This document shows, piece by piece, positions 48,831 to 56,865 of a stretch of DNA of 58,999 nucleotides. Origin of the DNA: Elusimicrobiota bacterium (GTDB lineage: Bacteria > Elusimicrobiota > Elusimicrobia > UBA1565 > UBA9628); the NCBI GenBank assembly GCA_016182905.1, contig JACPFR010000044.1, positions 1-58,999 on the forward strand, in the 5' to 3' direction. Numbering within the stretch: position 1 is the stretch's first letter; every line of letters starts with the position of its first letter. The position numbers and the translations under genes are program-made. The notes beneath the pieces are model-generated. The model searched no databases and had not been told where the DNA came from. It saw only the letters and a list, made by a program, of their open reading frames with translations.

Positions 48831-48932
48831 ATGGAAAAATGGGGTTATGTCCTCTTCGCCTGCTCGATCGGGACCTTCGTCATCGCCGCGTACCTGATGA
48901 AAGGCGCCGGACCTTCGCGCTCGATGTGGTAA
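48831..48932 (+). CDS. 33-residue single-helix membrane protein
   Basis: ATG 48831 to TAA. MEKWGYVLFACSIGTFVIAA followed by YLMKGAGPSRSMW: one transmembrane helix with a short basic tail. TACACT lies 6 bases before the ATG, the leaderless pattern. It ends 11 bases before the ATG of the large oxidoreductase/PQ-loop gene, so it may be a partner subunit or a leader peptide. Too short for homology by eye; the evidence is composition and promoter placement. Confidence 0.5.
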   Translation: MEKWGYVLFACSIGTFVIAAYLMKGAGPSRSMW

Positions 48933-48943
48933 GCCGCCGTTTC

Positions 48944-51900
48944 ATGAACCGATCCGGCGTCCGTGGCAGCTTATCAAGGATGCGACTGCTTCTGGCCGCG
49001 CTCCTGCTCGGCCCCTCGCCCTCCCAGGCCGCGGCGCTCACGGCGTCGCTCGCCGCGGCCGAGGCGCGCGCGCCCGTCCCCGCGCCGGCGTTCACCTTAC
49101 CGGCGCCGTCCGGACTCCTATTTCCGGCCGCGTCGCTGCCGGCGCTGACGCCTCCAGTCGTTCCCCTCGCGCCGGCTCTCGCCGCGCCCGCGCTCGCGGC
49201 TCCCGCCGTTCCCGCGGCGCTTTTCCCGGTCATCTCCGCGGCCGCGAAACCCGCGGGCACCCTCGATCCGGCCCCGGCGCGCCCCGCGGCCGCGGCGTTA
49301 GCCGAGCTCGTCGCCGATCCCGTCCTGGCCGGCGCGCTGTTCGACGGCATGGCGGGCGTCGCCTCCACGCCCGCGGAGCGGGAGGAATTCGCGCGCCTGG
49401 CGGCCGGGCTCTACGCCGCGGCTCCCGGCTCGGATGAGGCCGTGTCCGCGACGGGCCTGCGGCGGCGCCTGTCGCGGCCGACCAAGGACCCGGAGAAGGA
49501 CCAGTCGCGGCGCCGGCTCCTTCGCGCCCTGCTCGACCTGCCGAGGCTGACCGCCGAAGGCATGGTCCGCGTCAACCTGCGCACGCCGTCGGCCGAGACT
49601 TTGCGCCGCGGCCTGATCGCGGCCAAATGGAAAACGAGAGACGGCGAGCCGGTCGCCGACGCCGTGATCGTCGGCGGCGGCCCCGCCGGGCTCTCGACCG
49701 CGCTGCAGGCCGCCGACAAGGGCGCCAAGGTCGTGCTGTTCGAGGGCGGCTGGCTCGCGCAGAGCTTCTCCGACGCGGCGATGAAGCCGGTGTACCGCAT
49801 GCGCACGAACTCGACGCGCAACTCGCTGGCGCAGGAGCCGTTCTCCGACCCCGCGCTCGTCAAGCGCGCGGGCCTCGTCTCGAGCTTGAAGCATCTGCGC
49901 CGCGACGGCAAGGACGCCGACGCGCGGCGCTTCGCGCGCGACGGCCGGCCGCCGATCGGCCACGCCGTCCTCGACCTCGAGGACGAGGACCCCGCGGTCG
50001 CCTCGGCGCGCGTCGAGCTGCTGCAGCACTTCGCGCTGGCCGCGGACGAGGTCGAGCGCCTGGGCTCCCGGATCGTTGAGAACGCTCCTGTCAATACCGC
50101 GCGCAAGCGCGCCGACGGACTCTGGGAGATACGCACCGCCGCGGGCCATCTCGTGCTCGCGCGCAAGCTCGTCCTGGCCCAGGGCCAGGTCGGCGGCGAG
50201 GTCCAGCACACCAAGGACCCGGCGCCGGCCGCCTCGGCCTTGCCGGAAAAAGCCCGCCTCGTCCTCAACGGACGCGCGGACCTCGAGGCGCAGGCCTCCC
50301 GCCTCGCCGCCGCGGTGCAGGCCCTGCGCCGCGGCCGCGCGCCGCCGCGCCTACCGGTCGTGCACGATTCTTTGCTCGGTTCGCCCGAGGTCCGTGAATA
50401 TCTCGCCCTCCTTCCTCGAGGCCGCACCGTCGCCGTGATCGGCAGCGGAGAGTCCGCCGCGAAAGCCGTGATGGACCTCCTGCGTCTCAACGGCGGCCTG
50501 ATCGTCCATCTGTTCGTCAAGGACGCCCTGGCCTCGGCCCAGCTCCAGATTCCCGCCCCGCACGCCGCGCCCGAGGCGATCAAGCGCGCGCAGGACGACC
50601 CCGACGCGGCGCGCCGGTCCCTCGAGGAGTGGAAGGCCTTCGGCACGCCGATCACGCCCGCGACCTACGCCGACCTCCAGGACGAGGCCGCCCGCGGCCG
50701 CGTCGTCGTCCACGCGCTCGGCGCGCGCTTCGACGCGCGCGCCGGCGGCTCGGTCAAGGCCGCGTGGGACGGCGCCGCGCTCACGCTCCGGAGCGCCGCC
50801 GGCGCCGCCGCGATCACGGGCGCCCTGATCTGGGCGTCCGGCTACGACCGGCGCGCCCTGCGCGCGGACCCGCTGACGGCCTCGCTCGAGAAGGCGGGGC
50901 TTCTGCGCCGCGCCGGCGGCCGCGGCCTGGACGCCGACGAGTTCGCGCTCGGCGAAGACCGGCTGTCCAGCGCCGCCGACCCCGACCTGTACCTCGCGGG
51001 CGCGCAGAGCTTCGCGCTGTCGGCCGACTCCGCGATCCCGGGCGCGGTCGCGCGCGCGGCGCGCCTGGCCGAGGCGATCGCGCGGCCGTCGGTCGAGACC
51101 TCGCGTCCGCGCGACTGGGTCCTGCCGGCCGTCCTCACCGCTCTCGCCGTCGCCTCGAGCGTCTTCGCGTTCCCGCTGTTGGCGCAGGCCGCGTTCTGGA
51201 CGGCCAACCTGCTCGCCTTCGCCTACATCGCCCCGCAGATCCACCGCCTGCTGCGCAACCGCTCGGCCGACATCTCCACGGGCACGGCCGCGATCGGCCT
51301 CGTCTCCGCCTCGGTGATGACGATGGACTTCGCGCATCTCGGCCAGGAGCTGATGACCTACCGCAACCTCGCCCAGGCCGGCGGCTTCGCGATCGTGCTC
51401 GGGCTCAAGGCCTGGTACGACCGGCACGCGGCGATCCCGGGTCCCGCCGCGAAGGCGGCCGCCGTGGGCCGCACCGCTTTGGCGCTCGCGGGATTAGGGC
51501 TCATCCTGCTCTTAGGCGGGCCGCTGGCCCTCGCCGCGGCGCCGTCGGCGGCCTGGCTCGATTCCCTGCTCGTGCCGTTCCAGATCCTGTCGGGCTTCGG
51601 CTTCACCTGGCTGATGATGCCGCAGTTCGAGAAAATCGCGCGCGAAGGCGCGATCGGTGACGCCTCGGAGGCCATGGCCTGGGGCTTCGTCGGCACCCGC
51701 ACGATCTGGATCTGGTCCCTGTCCACTCTCGCCGCGCTCTCGCTCGGCGGCACGGCCTTGGCGCTGGCGCCGTTGGCCGCGTTCTCCGCCCTGGCGCTGG
51801 CCGCCAGCGGCCTGACGCTCGGACTGCTGCGGCGCTCGAACCTGACCCGCTGGAGGGGCTTTCTAGCGCTCGCGGCGGTCATGGCCGCGGAAGTCCTCGC

Positions 51901-52042
51901 CGGCTGGCTGATCTTGCCCCACTTCGCTGCCGTCCCCGCCGGCGCGGAGTCGAAGTACCTGATGTATCTGTGCTACCTGGTACAGAACCTGACCGCCTTC
52001 CTGGCGGCCGTCATGACCGCGCTCGCCTTCCGCCGGCGCTGA
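48944..52042 (+). CDS. FAD-dependent oxidoreductase fused to a PQ-loop membrane domain
   Basis: About 1,032 residues from ATG 48944 (ATG 48980 gives a tidier signal peptide, MRLLLAALLLGPSPSQA). Order: signal, an Ala/Pro-rich linker (about 25-130), a helical segment, an FAD-binding Rossmann domain from about 240 (DAVIVGGGPAGLSTALQAAD), a second dinucleotide site near 490 (TVAVIGSGESAAKAVMDL), LIWASGYDRRAL and PDLYLAGAQSFALSADSAIP. From about 725 it is polytopic, with two PQ-loop motifs (FAYIAPQIHRLLRNRSADIS near 760; TWLMMPQFEKIAREGAIGDA near 888). PQ-loop proteins are SWEET-like transporters or receptors. The fusion suggests coupled redox chemistry and transport at the membrane; the substrate is unknown. 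Confidence 0.8.
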   Translation: MNRSGVRGSLSRMRLLLAALLLGPSPSQAAALTASLAAAEARAPVPAPAFTLPAPSGLLFPAASLPALTPPVVPLAPALAAPALAAPAVPAALFPVISAAAKPAGTLDPAPARPAAAALAELVADPVLAGALFDGMAGVASTPAEREEFARLAAGLYAAAPGSDEAVSATGLRRRLSRPTKDPEKDQSRRRLLRALLDLPRLTAEGMVRVNLRTPSAETLRRGLIAAKWKTRDGEPVADAVIVGGGPAGLSTALQAADKGAKVVLFEGGWLAQSFSDAAMKPVYRMRTNSTRNSLAQEPFSDPALVKRAGLVSSLKHLRRDGKDADARRFARDGRPPIGHAVLDLEDEDPAVASARVELLQHFALAADEVERLGSRIVENAPVNTARKRADGLWEIRTAAGHLVLARKLVLAQGQVGGEVQHTKDPAPAASALPEKARLVLNGRADLEAQASRLAAAVQALRRGRAPPRLPVVHDSLLGSPEVREYLALLPRGRTVAVIGSGESAAKAVMDLLRLNGGLIVHLFVKDALASAQLQIPAPHAAPEAIKRAQDDPDAARRSLEEWKAFGTPITPATYADLQDEAARGRVVVHALGARFDARAGGSVKAAWDGAALTLRSAAGAAAITGALIWASGYDRRALRADPLTASLEKAGLLRRAGGRGLDADEFALGEDRLSSAADPDLYLAGAQSFALSADSAIPGAVARAARLAEAIARPSVETSRPRDWVLPAVLTALAVASSVFAFPLLAQAAFWTANLLAFAYIAPQIHRLLRNRSADISTGTAAIGLVSASVMTMDFAHLGQELMTYRNLAQAGGFAIVLGLKAWYDRHAAIPGPAAKAAAVGRTALALAGLGLILLLGGPLALAAAPSAAWLDSLLVPFQILSGFGFTWLMMPQFEKIAREGAIGDASEAMAWGFVGTRTIWIWSLSTLAALSLGGTALALAPLAAFSALALAASGLTLGLLRRSNLTRWRGFLALAAVMAAEVLAGWLILPHFAAVPAGAESKYLMYLCYLVQNLTAFLAAVMTALAFRRR

Positions 52043-52076
52043 TCACGAGCCAGGATGTTTGACGGGGTGCGACCGC

Positions 52077-53372
52077 TCAGGGGGCCACAGCCGTCGAGCA
52101 ATCGGCGACCGTCACCTCGGCGGAGCCGTCGCTGTAGAGGCCTCGGCCGGCCTCGGCCTCGATCGCGCAGCGCTTGAGCGTGGCGCCCCGGCTGGCGCGG
52201 ATCTCGAAGGCGTTGGCGCCCCGGGCCGACAGGGCCACGCCGTCCAGGACGAAGCCCTCGGCCCCCTGCACGCTCACCGCGGGACGCCCGTACGGGGCGG
52301 CCACGGTCGCGCCCGGGCCGCGCAGCGCGACGCGGCCTCCGCGCACCGCCACGGCCTCGTCGTAACGCCCGGGCGCGAGCAGGAGGACGCCGCGCCCGCC
52401 GTAAGGCTCGAGCTTGGCGAGACCCTCGGAGATCGTCGCCGCGTCGCCGCCGCCGGACGCGGACACGCGCACCAGGCCGCACGCCGGGCGGCCGCGGGCG
52501 GCCTTGGCCGCCGCCGCGGCGGCCGCGAGGTGCGCCTTCAGGTAGTCGCGCAGCGCGGCGAAGTCGGCGTCCCCCGGCTTGAGGCCGACCGCCCGGACGA
52601 GCGCGTCCCACTCCTCCGCCGTCGGGTTCCCGTAGGAGTGCGAGAACTTCCAGTCGCCGCTGCGCGACTGCTCCGCGCGGCACAGCATCTCCCACGACAG
52701 CTCGCGCCGGGCGCCTTTCGGGTCGCGAGCCTTCAAGACCTCGTAGAAGCGGTCCCACTCGTCCCACGGCAGCTTCATCTCCCCCGCCGCCATGCGCAGG
52801 GCGGCGCGCGCCAGCACCAGCTCGGGCGAGAAGTCCGCGTCGGCGCCCGCGGACTCGAGCCGCGTCAAGGCCTCCGCGCGGCGCCCGGCCGCCGCCAGGT
52901 CGCGCGCCTCGCGCAGGATGCGGGACGCCTCCGGCGCGGGCGCCGACGCCAGCAGCCAGTCGCGGTAGCGCTCGCGGCGCGGCAAGGTCGCGTGATCGTC
53001 GAGGACGGAGTCGAAAATCCGCCGTTCCCGCGCCAACTGCTCGCCGAACAGCTTCCGTCTCTCGTAATCCTCGAGGCGCCACCACGGATCGCCGACGCCG
53101 CGGCGCGCGTTCTCGCGCGAGCGCCAGTCGAAGTACATGCGCTCTTCGCGGTCGTAGGAGAGGTACGGCCGGGGCTCGCCGGCCCGGACGGCGCGCATCG
53201 TATCGGCGACGTGCAGGCCCCAGAACACGCTGAAGACCCGCGCCTCCCGCTCGTACTCGTAGGGCCGCAGCGAGATCGACTTGATCTCGGAGCGAACGGT
53301 CTTCAGCGAGTCCGACGCCGGCGAGGCCGGGGCGGAGGACGCCAGGAAGATCAGGAGCGCCGCGAGGTTCAC
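52077..53372 (-). CDS. Secreted protein with C-terminal beta-helix
   Basis: About 431 residues from GTG 53370-53372, overlapping the upstream stop as GTGA. Signal peptide VNLAALLIFLASSAPASPAS. Helical, charged middle (about 30-300: RERYRDWLLASAPAPEASRI, an Ala-rich run) and a C-terminal right-handed beta-helix (ISEGLAKLEPYGGRGVLLLA, ALRGPGATVAAPYGRPAVSV, GFVLDGVALSARGANAFEIR), as in pectin-lyase-fold proteins. It may bind or process a polysaccharide. Last gene of a three-gene envelope operon. Confidence 0.75.
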   Translation of the reverse strand: MNLAALLIFLASSAPASPASDSLKTVRSEIKSISLRPYEYEREARVFSVFWGLHVADTMRAVRAGEPRPYLSYDREERMYFDWRSRENARRGVGDPWWRLEDYERRKLFGEQLARERRIFDSVLDDHATLPRRERYRDWLLASAPAPEASRILREARDLAAAGRRAEALTRLESAGADADFSPELVLARAALRMAAGEMKLPWDEWDRFYEVLKARDPKGARRELSWEMLCRAEQSRSGDWKFSHSYGNPTAEEWDALVRAVGLKPGDADFAALRDYLKAHLAAAAAAAKAARGRPACGLVRVSASGGGDAATISEGLAKLEPYGGRGVLLLAPGRYDEAVAVRGGRVALRGPGATVAAPYGRPAVSVQGAEGFVLDGVALSARGANAFEIRASRGATLKRCAIEAEAGRGLYSDGSAEVTVADCSTAVAP

Positions 53373-54379
53373 GGGGCCGGGGCCTCCAGCTTCCATATCT
53401 CGCCGCGCGAGCGCGTCTCGCGGCCGGTCACGTTCGCCTCGTCGTCCTCGGGGAGGTCCTCCGAGCGCGAAGTGCCGTACAGCAGGCGGCCTCCTCCCCG
53501 CCCCTCGACGTAGCGCAGGGCCACGGCTTCGGGAAGGACGGCGGACGGGGGAGCCGGCTTGGAGGCCCAGGTCTTGCCGCCGTCGGCCGTCTCCCAGAAC
53601 GCGCCCGGGGCCGCCGCCCAGCCGCGGTTCTTGTCCGCGAAGGCCAGCGAGACGGAACCGGCGGTCGACAGCGAGATCGTCCCGCGGGCTTCCCATTCGT
53701 CGCCGCCGTCGTCGGTCGCGTAGATCGTCCGCGCCGCGCCGGAGGCGATCGACGCCCAGCCTCGCTTCTTGTCGAGAAAGAACAGCGCGTCGCACGCGCC
53801 GAACAGAGGCGTCGAGGACTTCGAGCGGTCCCAGTCCTTGCCGCCGTTCGTCGTGCGCCATACGGCGGAAATCCCATCGGTCGAACAGATCCACGCGCGC
53901 TTATCATCCAACACATACGGCCGGACGCGCCAGCCGAGCGGCCCGCTCAACACCGTCGTCCAGGAGGCGCCGTCGTCGCGCGAGATCAGAACGCCGACCT
54001 TGTCGTCCTTCGAGTCCCGAGAGAAGCCGATCACCATCGCCGAACGGCCCAGGAAACGAGCCGCGATCGCGACAAGGGCCTGGACGCCTTCGTTCAGCGT
54101 CTCTTCCTCGTCGTCCAACTTCTGGAGATGCAGGTAATTTTTGGGGAGGACGGCGATCTCGCGCCGATCGTCCGAAACGTCGGAATCGAGAAGTCCGCCC
54201 GCGTCGAGACCTTCCACCCACGACGTGCCGCGGTCCGTCGAGCTCGACAAGCCAGGCAACGCCCACAGCTTGCCGTCCCTTTCGACGAAGCGTTCGACGC
54301 CCGCTCCGTCATAGACCTTGTCCCAAGCCAGGGCTGGCGACGACGTCAGCAGCAAGGCGGCGGCGATGACGGCTCTCAT
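53369..54379 (-). CDS. Secreted Asp-box beta-propeller (YCF48/BNR-like)
   Basis: A 336-residue protein with a signal peptide (MRAVIAAALLLTSSPALA). Repeated Asp boxes SRDDGASW, TTNGGKDW, TDDGGDEW and TADGGKTW, each preceded by a strand pair, mark a sialidase/YCF48-type propeller. It is typically a binding or assembly factor rather than an enzyme; no sialidase catalytic set was seen. ATG overlaps the upstream stop (ATGA), and its own stop overlaps the next start. Confidence 0.8.
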   Translation of the reverse strand: MRAVIAAALLLTSSPALAWDKVYDGAGVERFVERDGKLWALPGLSSSTDRGTSWVEGLDAGGLLDSDVSDDRREIAVLPKNYLHLQKLDDEEETLNEGVQALVAIAARFLGRSAMVIGFSRDSKDDKVGVLISRDDGASWTTVLSGPLGWRVRPYVLDDKRAWICSTDGISAVWRTTNGGKDWDRSKSSTPLFGACDALFFLDKKRGWASIASGAARTIYATDDGGDEWEARGTISLSTAGSVSLAFADKNRGWAAAPGAFWETADGGKTWASKPAPPSAVLPEAVALRYVEGRGGGRLLYGTSRSEDLPEDDEANVTGRETRSRGEIWKLEAPAP

Positions 54380-55641
54380 GGCTTGCTCTCCTTCGGCGGC
54401 TTCGGCGGTTTAGGTTTGGCGACCTCGATCCAATCCGCCACGTTCTTGAGGTATCGCCGGGCCTCCTTCTGGAACTTCTCCGGCTGATCGCCCTTATTCA
54501 GGATTTCCTCCAACAAAGGCGGCTTGCCCGCGCGCGGCTTCATCATATCGGCCAGTCGGAGGCTCGACAACGGCTTATTGTAATCGCGCGGCCCTTCGCG
54601 GAGCGCTCTTCTTAAAGCGGGGTAGCCGACGTTGTGTCCGATCATGATGAACTCCCGCAGAGCCTCGTCGTCGGGCGCCGCATGAGCCTCCTGGTATATG
54701 TCCGTGAGCTTCTCCTCGACCAGGCGAAGCGAGCGTAGGCCGCCGCGGATCGCTTTCGCGGGGTCGAGTCGCTCGTCGACCTCGCTTGTAACGAGCAGGG
54801 CGGCGCCCTTTCGATCGGTCGCGTTTTCGTGCACCATCGAGAGCAGCCCGACGCCTATGAGCATCGCTCCGGGCTTGCCGCCGCACTTCTTTTTGGCGAA
54901 CCCGCAGTTTTTCTTGTTGTCGGGATTGAACGAGCTTTCCCAGGCGATAAGGCCTTTGTAATGCACGGGGGTGACCAGGCGAAGCGTCGTCCGGAACGAA
55001 GGATCCGCCCATAGTTCTTTATACGCCGCCAAGATGTCGGCGTTGTACTCGTTTTGACGGGCGAACTTGTTCTTGCCGCTGCGGAGCTTCACGACGCGCT
55101 CGGTCTCGAGGACGGCGTCATCGTAAGGGAATATGTCCGCGCCGAGCTCCGCGGCTTCGGCGCTGTCGACGAGCCCGTCGAGCAGCATCCCGACACGGCT
55201 CCACTCCGCCTCGCGGCCGGCATTCTCTCGCCGCTGGAGGTCGGCGATCACCGCGGCCTCGCGGCGATCCTCCTCCTCGCGCCAACGCCGGTACTCCGCC
55301 GCGTCCCGCTCCGCCCTCTCCCGCGCGAGCCGTCGCTCCTCGAGCCAGTCCGTGAAGGCCTTGCCCGCGAGGTAGATGGCGCCGCCGACGACGATCACCG
55401 GGGCCGCGACGATCACGGCCAGCGTCTCGAGGGCCTCCGCGGGGTCGGCGGAAGTCGCCGAGGGGCTCGAGTACTCGCGCGGCTCGCGGGGCTCGCGCGG
55501 CGAGGCGCCCCCTTCCCCGCTCCCGCGGGTCGGCTTGTCGACGATGATGGTCACCGGAACGTCGGTCGGCATCGTGGTCGAGAAGCCCCAGGCGCGAACC
55601 TGGAGGGTCAGGCAGAATAACGCGGCGACGGCGCGCTTCAT
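54376..55641 (-). CDS. Lytic-transglycosylase-like envelope protein
   Basis: A 421-residue protein with a signal peptide (MKRAVAALFCLTLQVRAWG), a Pro/Ser-rich linker, a transmembrane helix (LAVIVAAPVIVVGGAIYLAG), a charged coiled segment (ERRLARERAERDAAEYRRWR) and a C-terminal domain with YKGLIAWESSFNPDNKKNCG followed by GAMLIGVGLLSM. These match the catalytic Glu (ESxFNP) and GLMQI-like motifs of SLT-type lytic transglycosylases, with some divergence. The C-terminus is Lys/Pro-rich. It likely cuts or remodels peptidoglycan and heads the operon running to 52077. Confidence 0.7.
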   Translation of the reverse strand: MKRAVAALFCLTLQVRAWGFSTTMPTDVPVTIIVDKPTRGSGEGGASPREPREPREYSSPSATSADPAEALETLAVIVAAPVIVVGGAIYLAGKAFTDWLEERRLARERAERDAAEYRRWREEEDRREAAVIADLQRRENAGREAEWSRVGMLLDGLVDSAEAAELGADIFPYDDAVLETERVVKLRSGKNKFARQNEYNADILAAYKELWADPSFRTTLRLVTPVHYKGLIAWESSFNPDNKKNCGFAKKKCGGKPGAMLIGVGLLSMVHENATDRKGAALLVTSEVDERLDPAKAIRGGLRSLRLVEEKLTDIYQEAHAAPDDEALREFIMIGHNVGYPALRRALREGPRDYNKPLSSLRLADMMKPRAGKPPLLEEILNKGDQPEKFQKEARRYLKNVADWIEVAKPKPPKPPKESKP

Positions 55642-55799
55642 GCTCCCATCCTATCAGATATCGCAATATCTTCCCCCCAATGACCGTCATGAGCGCAGAC
55701 CCAAGGCCAAGCCCGCCCCGCTGGACAGTCCGCAGACGAGGTGGGGCGCCGGGACCCTGGGCGAAAACCGGGGGCGCGATTTGATAGTATCTTCACCTC

Positions 55800-55856
55800 G
55801 GCGGGGTAGCTCAGTGGTAGAGCACCGGTCTGAAAAGACGGACGCCGCCCCCGCCA
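55800..55856 (+). pseudogene. tRNA-Phe remnant lacking the T arm
   Basis: Acceptor GGCGGGG (55800-55806) pairs perfectly with CCCCGCC (55849-55855). The canonical U8-A9, D arm GCTC/GAGC and anticodon loop CTGAAAA (anticodon GAA, Phe) follow, but the anticodon stem is mispaired and the variable loop and T arm are missing, leaving 57 bases instead of about 76. A TAGTAT -10-like hexamer remains upstream. It cannot form a normal tRNA and is probably the scar of a deletion or integration event. From 55857 to 56096 there is no gene; the stretch holds the palindrome CAAATCGCGATTTG (55903-55916) and two tandem CATCTCGACAAA units (55941-55964). Confidence 0.75.
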
Positions 55857-56096
55857 AATCCCGCCTTTAAGCGACTTATTCCGCGTTTTGCGACCTTTTC
55901 AGCAAATCGCGATTTGTCGTTGGATGTGCGTTTTTGCCGTCATCTCGACAAACATCTCGACAAAATACTCCTGCCCGTCGTGGACACTATCAGAACTCTC
56001 GCTACGGCCCAATTGCCGGGTCCGTCACTGGCAAATGCCACGCGATTCACTCTCCGGCGATGAGCAAACCAACTACTGCCACAACACAGAGGGCGT

Positions 56097-56858
56097 TTAT
56101 TCGTTGAATGTAATAGCGGCTATATATCTATCGCCAAGCGTGGTGATTCGCTTCAACGTGACGTGGCGAGGATCAATCGCCCTATCCCAACCACCCCACG
56201 TCTCTCCCATGTCCTCGATCAGGCCGCAACTCGCCAACCCAGTGAGCAAGACTTTCCAGTGGTCCTTTGGAATATGGGGCAACGCTGGCTGTAGCAAAAG
56301 AGACGCGAGGCTTAGAGGCGCTGGCCGGAAGCTATTCGGGCTGGTTGCCGAACGAATGGCTTCCGACACTTGAGGATTCTCTTTCACGACTCTTCCTGGA
56401 TTGTGAAGCACCCGCAGGGTCTGGATGTGCTCGACTGTCAGGTCCTCGGTTATTTTGACGAACAACTCCGCCTCCGGGTTCGTCGATGGACCGATGGCCT
56501 CGTTGAGCAGGATCGCCCGAAATGCCGCTTGCTTTTCCTTGGCAGGTTCTACCACAGCATCTCGTAGAACTCGCACAAGCATTATATTGAAGGCCTGGGA
56601 GCGAAGACGCTCATCGCTGATCCTGTGCTTCACTCGCTCCAAGTCGTCATGCAAAGTTGCTAACAGTTCATCTCGTTGGGCCTGAAGGGCCGTAGGGACG
56701 CATTTGTCGAGCAGGAGTGCTAGAACGCTTCCAACGTGCGGAACGAACGATAGAGCGCCTTGTGCCGCGATAAGCAGACTGTCGCGCACTGGCAATTTCT
56801 CGGACTTCAATGAATCCCGTTCCTCTGAGGCAGGCTTTGGCAATTTCTTGATGGGCAC
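56097..56858 (-). CDS. Hypothetical helical protein of the accessory region
   Basis: A 253-residue protein from GTG 56856-56858. Basic N-terminus, a hydrophobic stretch (AAQGALSFVPHVGSVLALLL), then a predicted helix-rich domain (DELLATLHDDLERVKHRISD) and a C-terminal region with winged-helix-like character (DHWKVLLTGLASCGLIEDMG). Base composition is less G+C-rich than the core genes. It follows the coiled-coil membrane protein by 7 bases, so it belongs to the same unit. Such proteins occur in defence islands, but no named family is claimed. Confidence 0.6.
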   Translation of the reverse strand: MPIKKLPKPASEERDSLKSEKLPVRDSLLIAAQGALSFVPHVGSVLALLLDKCVPTALQAQRDELLATLHDDLERVKHRISDERLRSQAFNIMLVRVLRDAVVEPAKEKQAAFRAILLNEAIGPSTNPEAELFVKITEDLTVEHIQTLRVLHNPGRVVKENPQVSEAIRSATSPNSFRPAPLSLASLLLQPALPHIPKDHWKVLLTGLASCGLIEDMGETWGGWDRAIDPRHVTLKRITTLGDRYIAAITFNE

Positions 56859-56865
56859 TGCGGAC

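Noticed and set aside
55888-56373. 161-codon plus-strand frame after the tRNA remnant as an integrase fragment
   Set aside because: The translation has no tyrosine- or serine-recombinase motif and most of it is antisense to the gene at 56097-56858.
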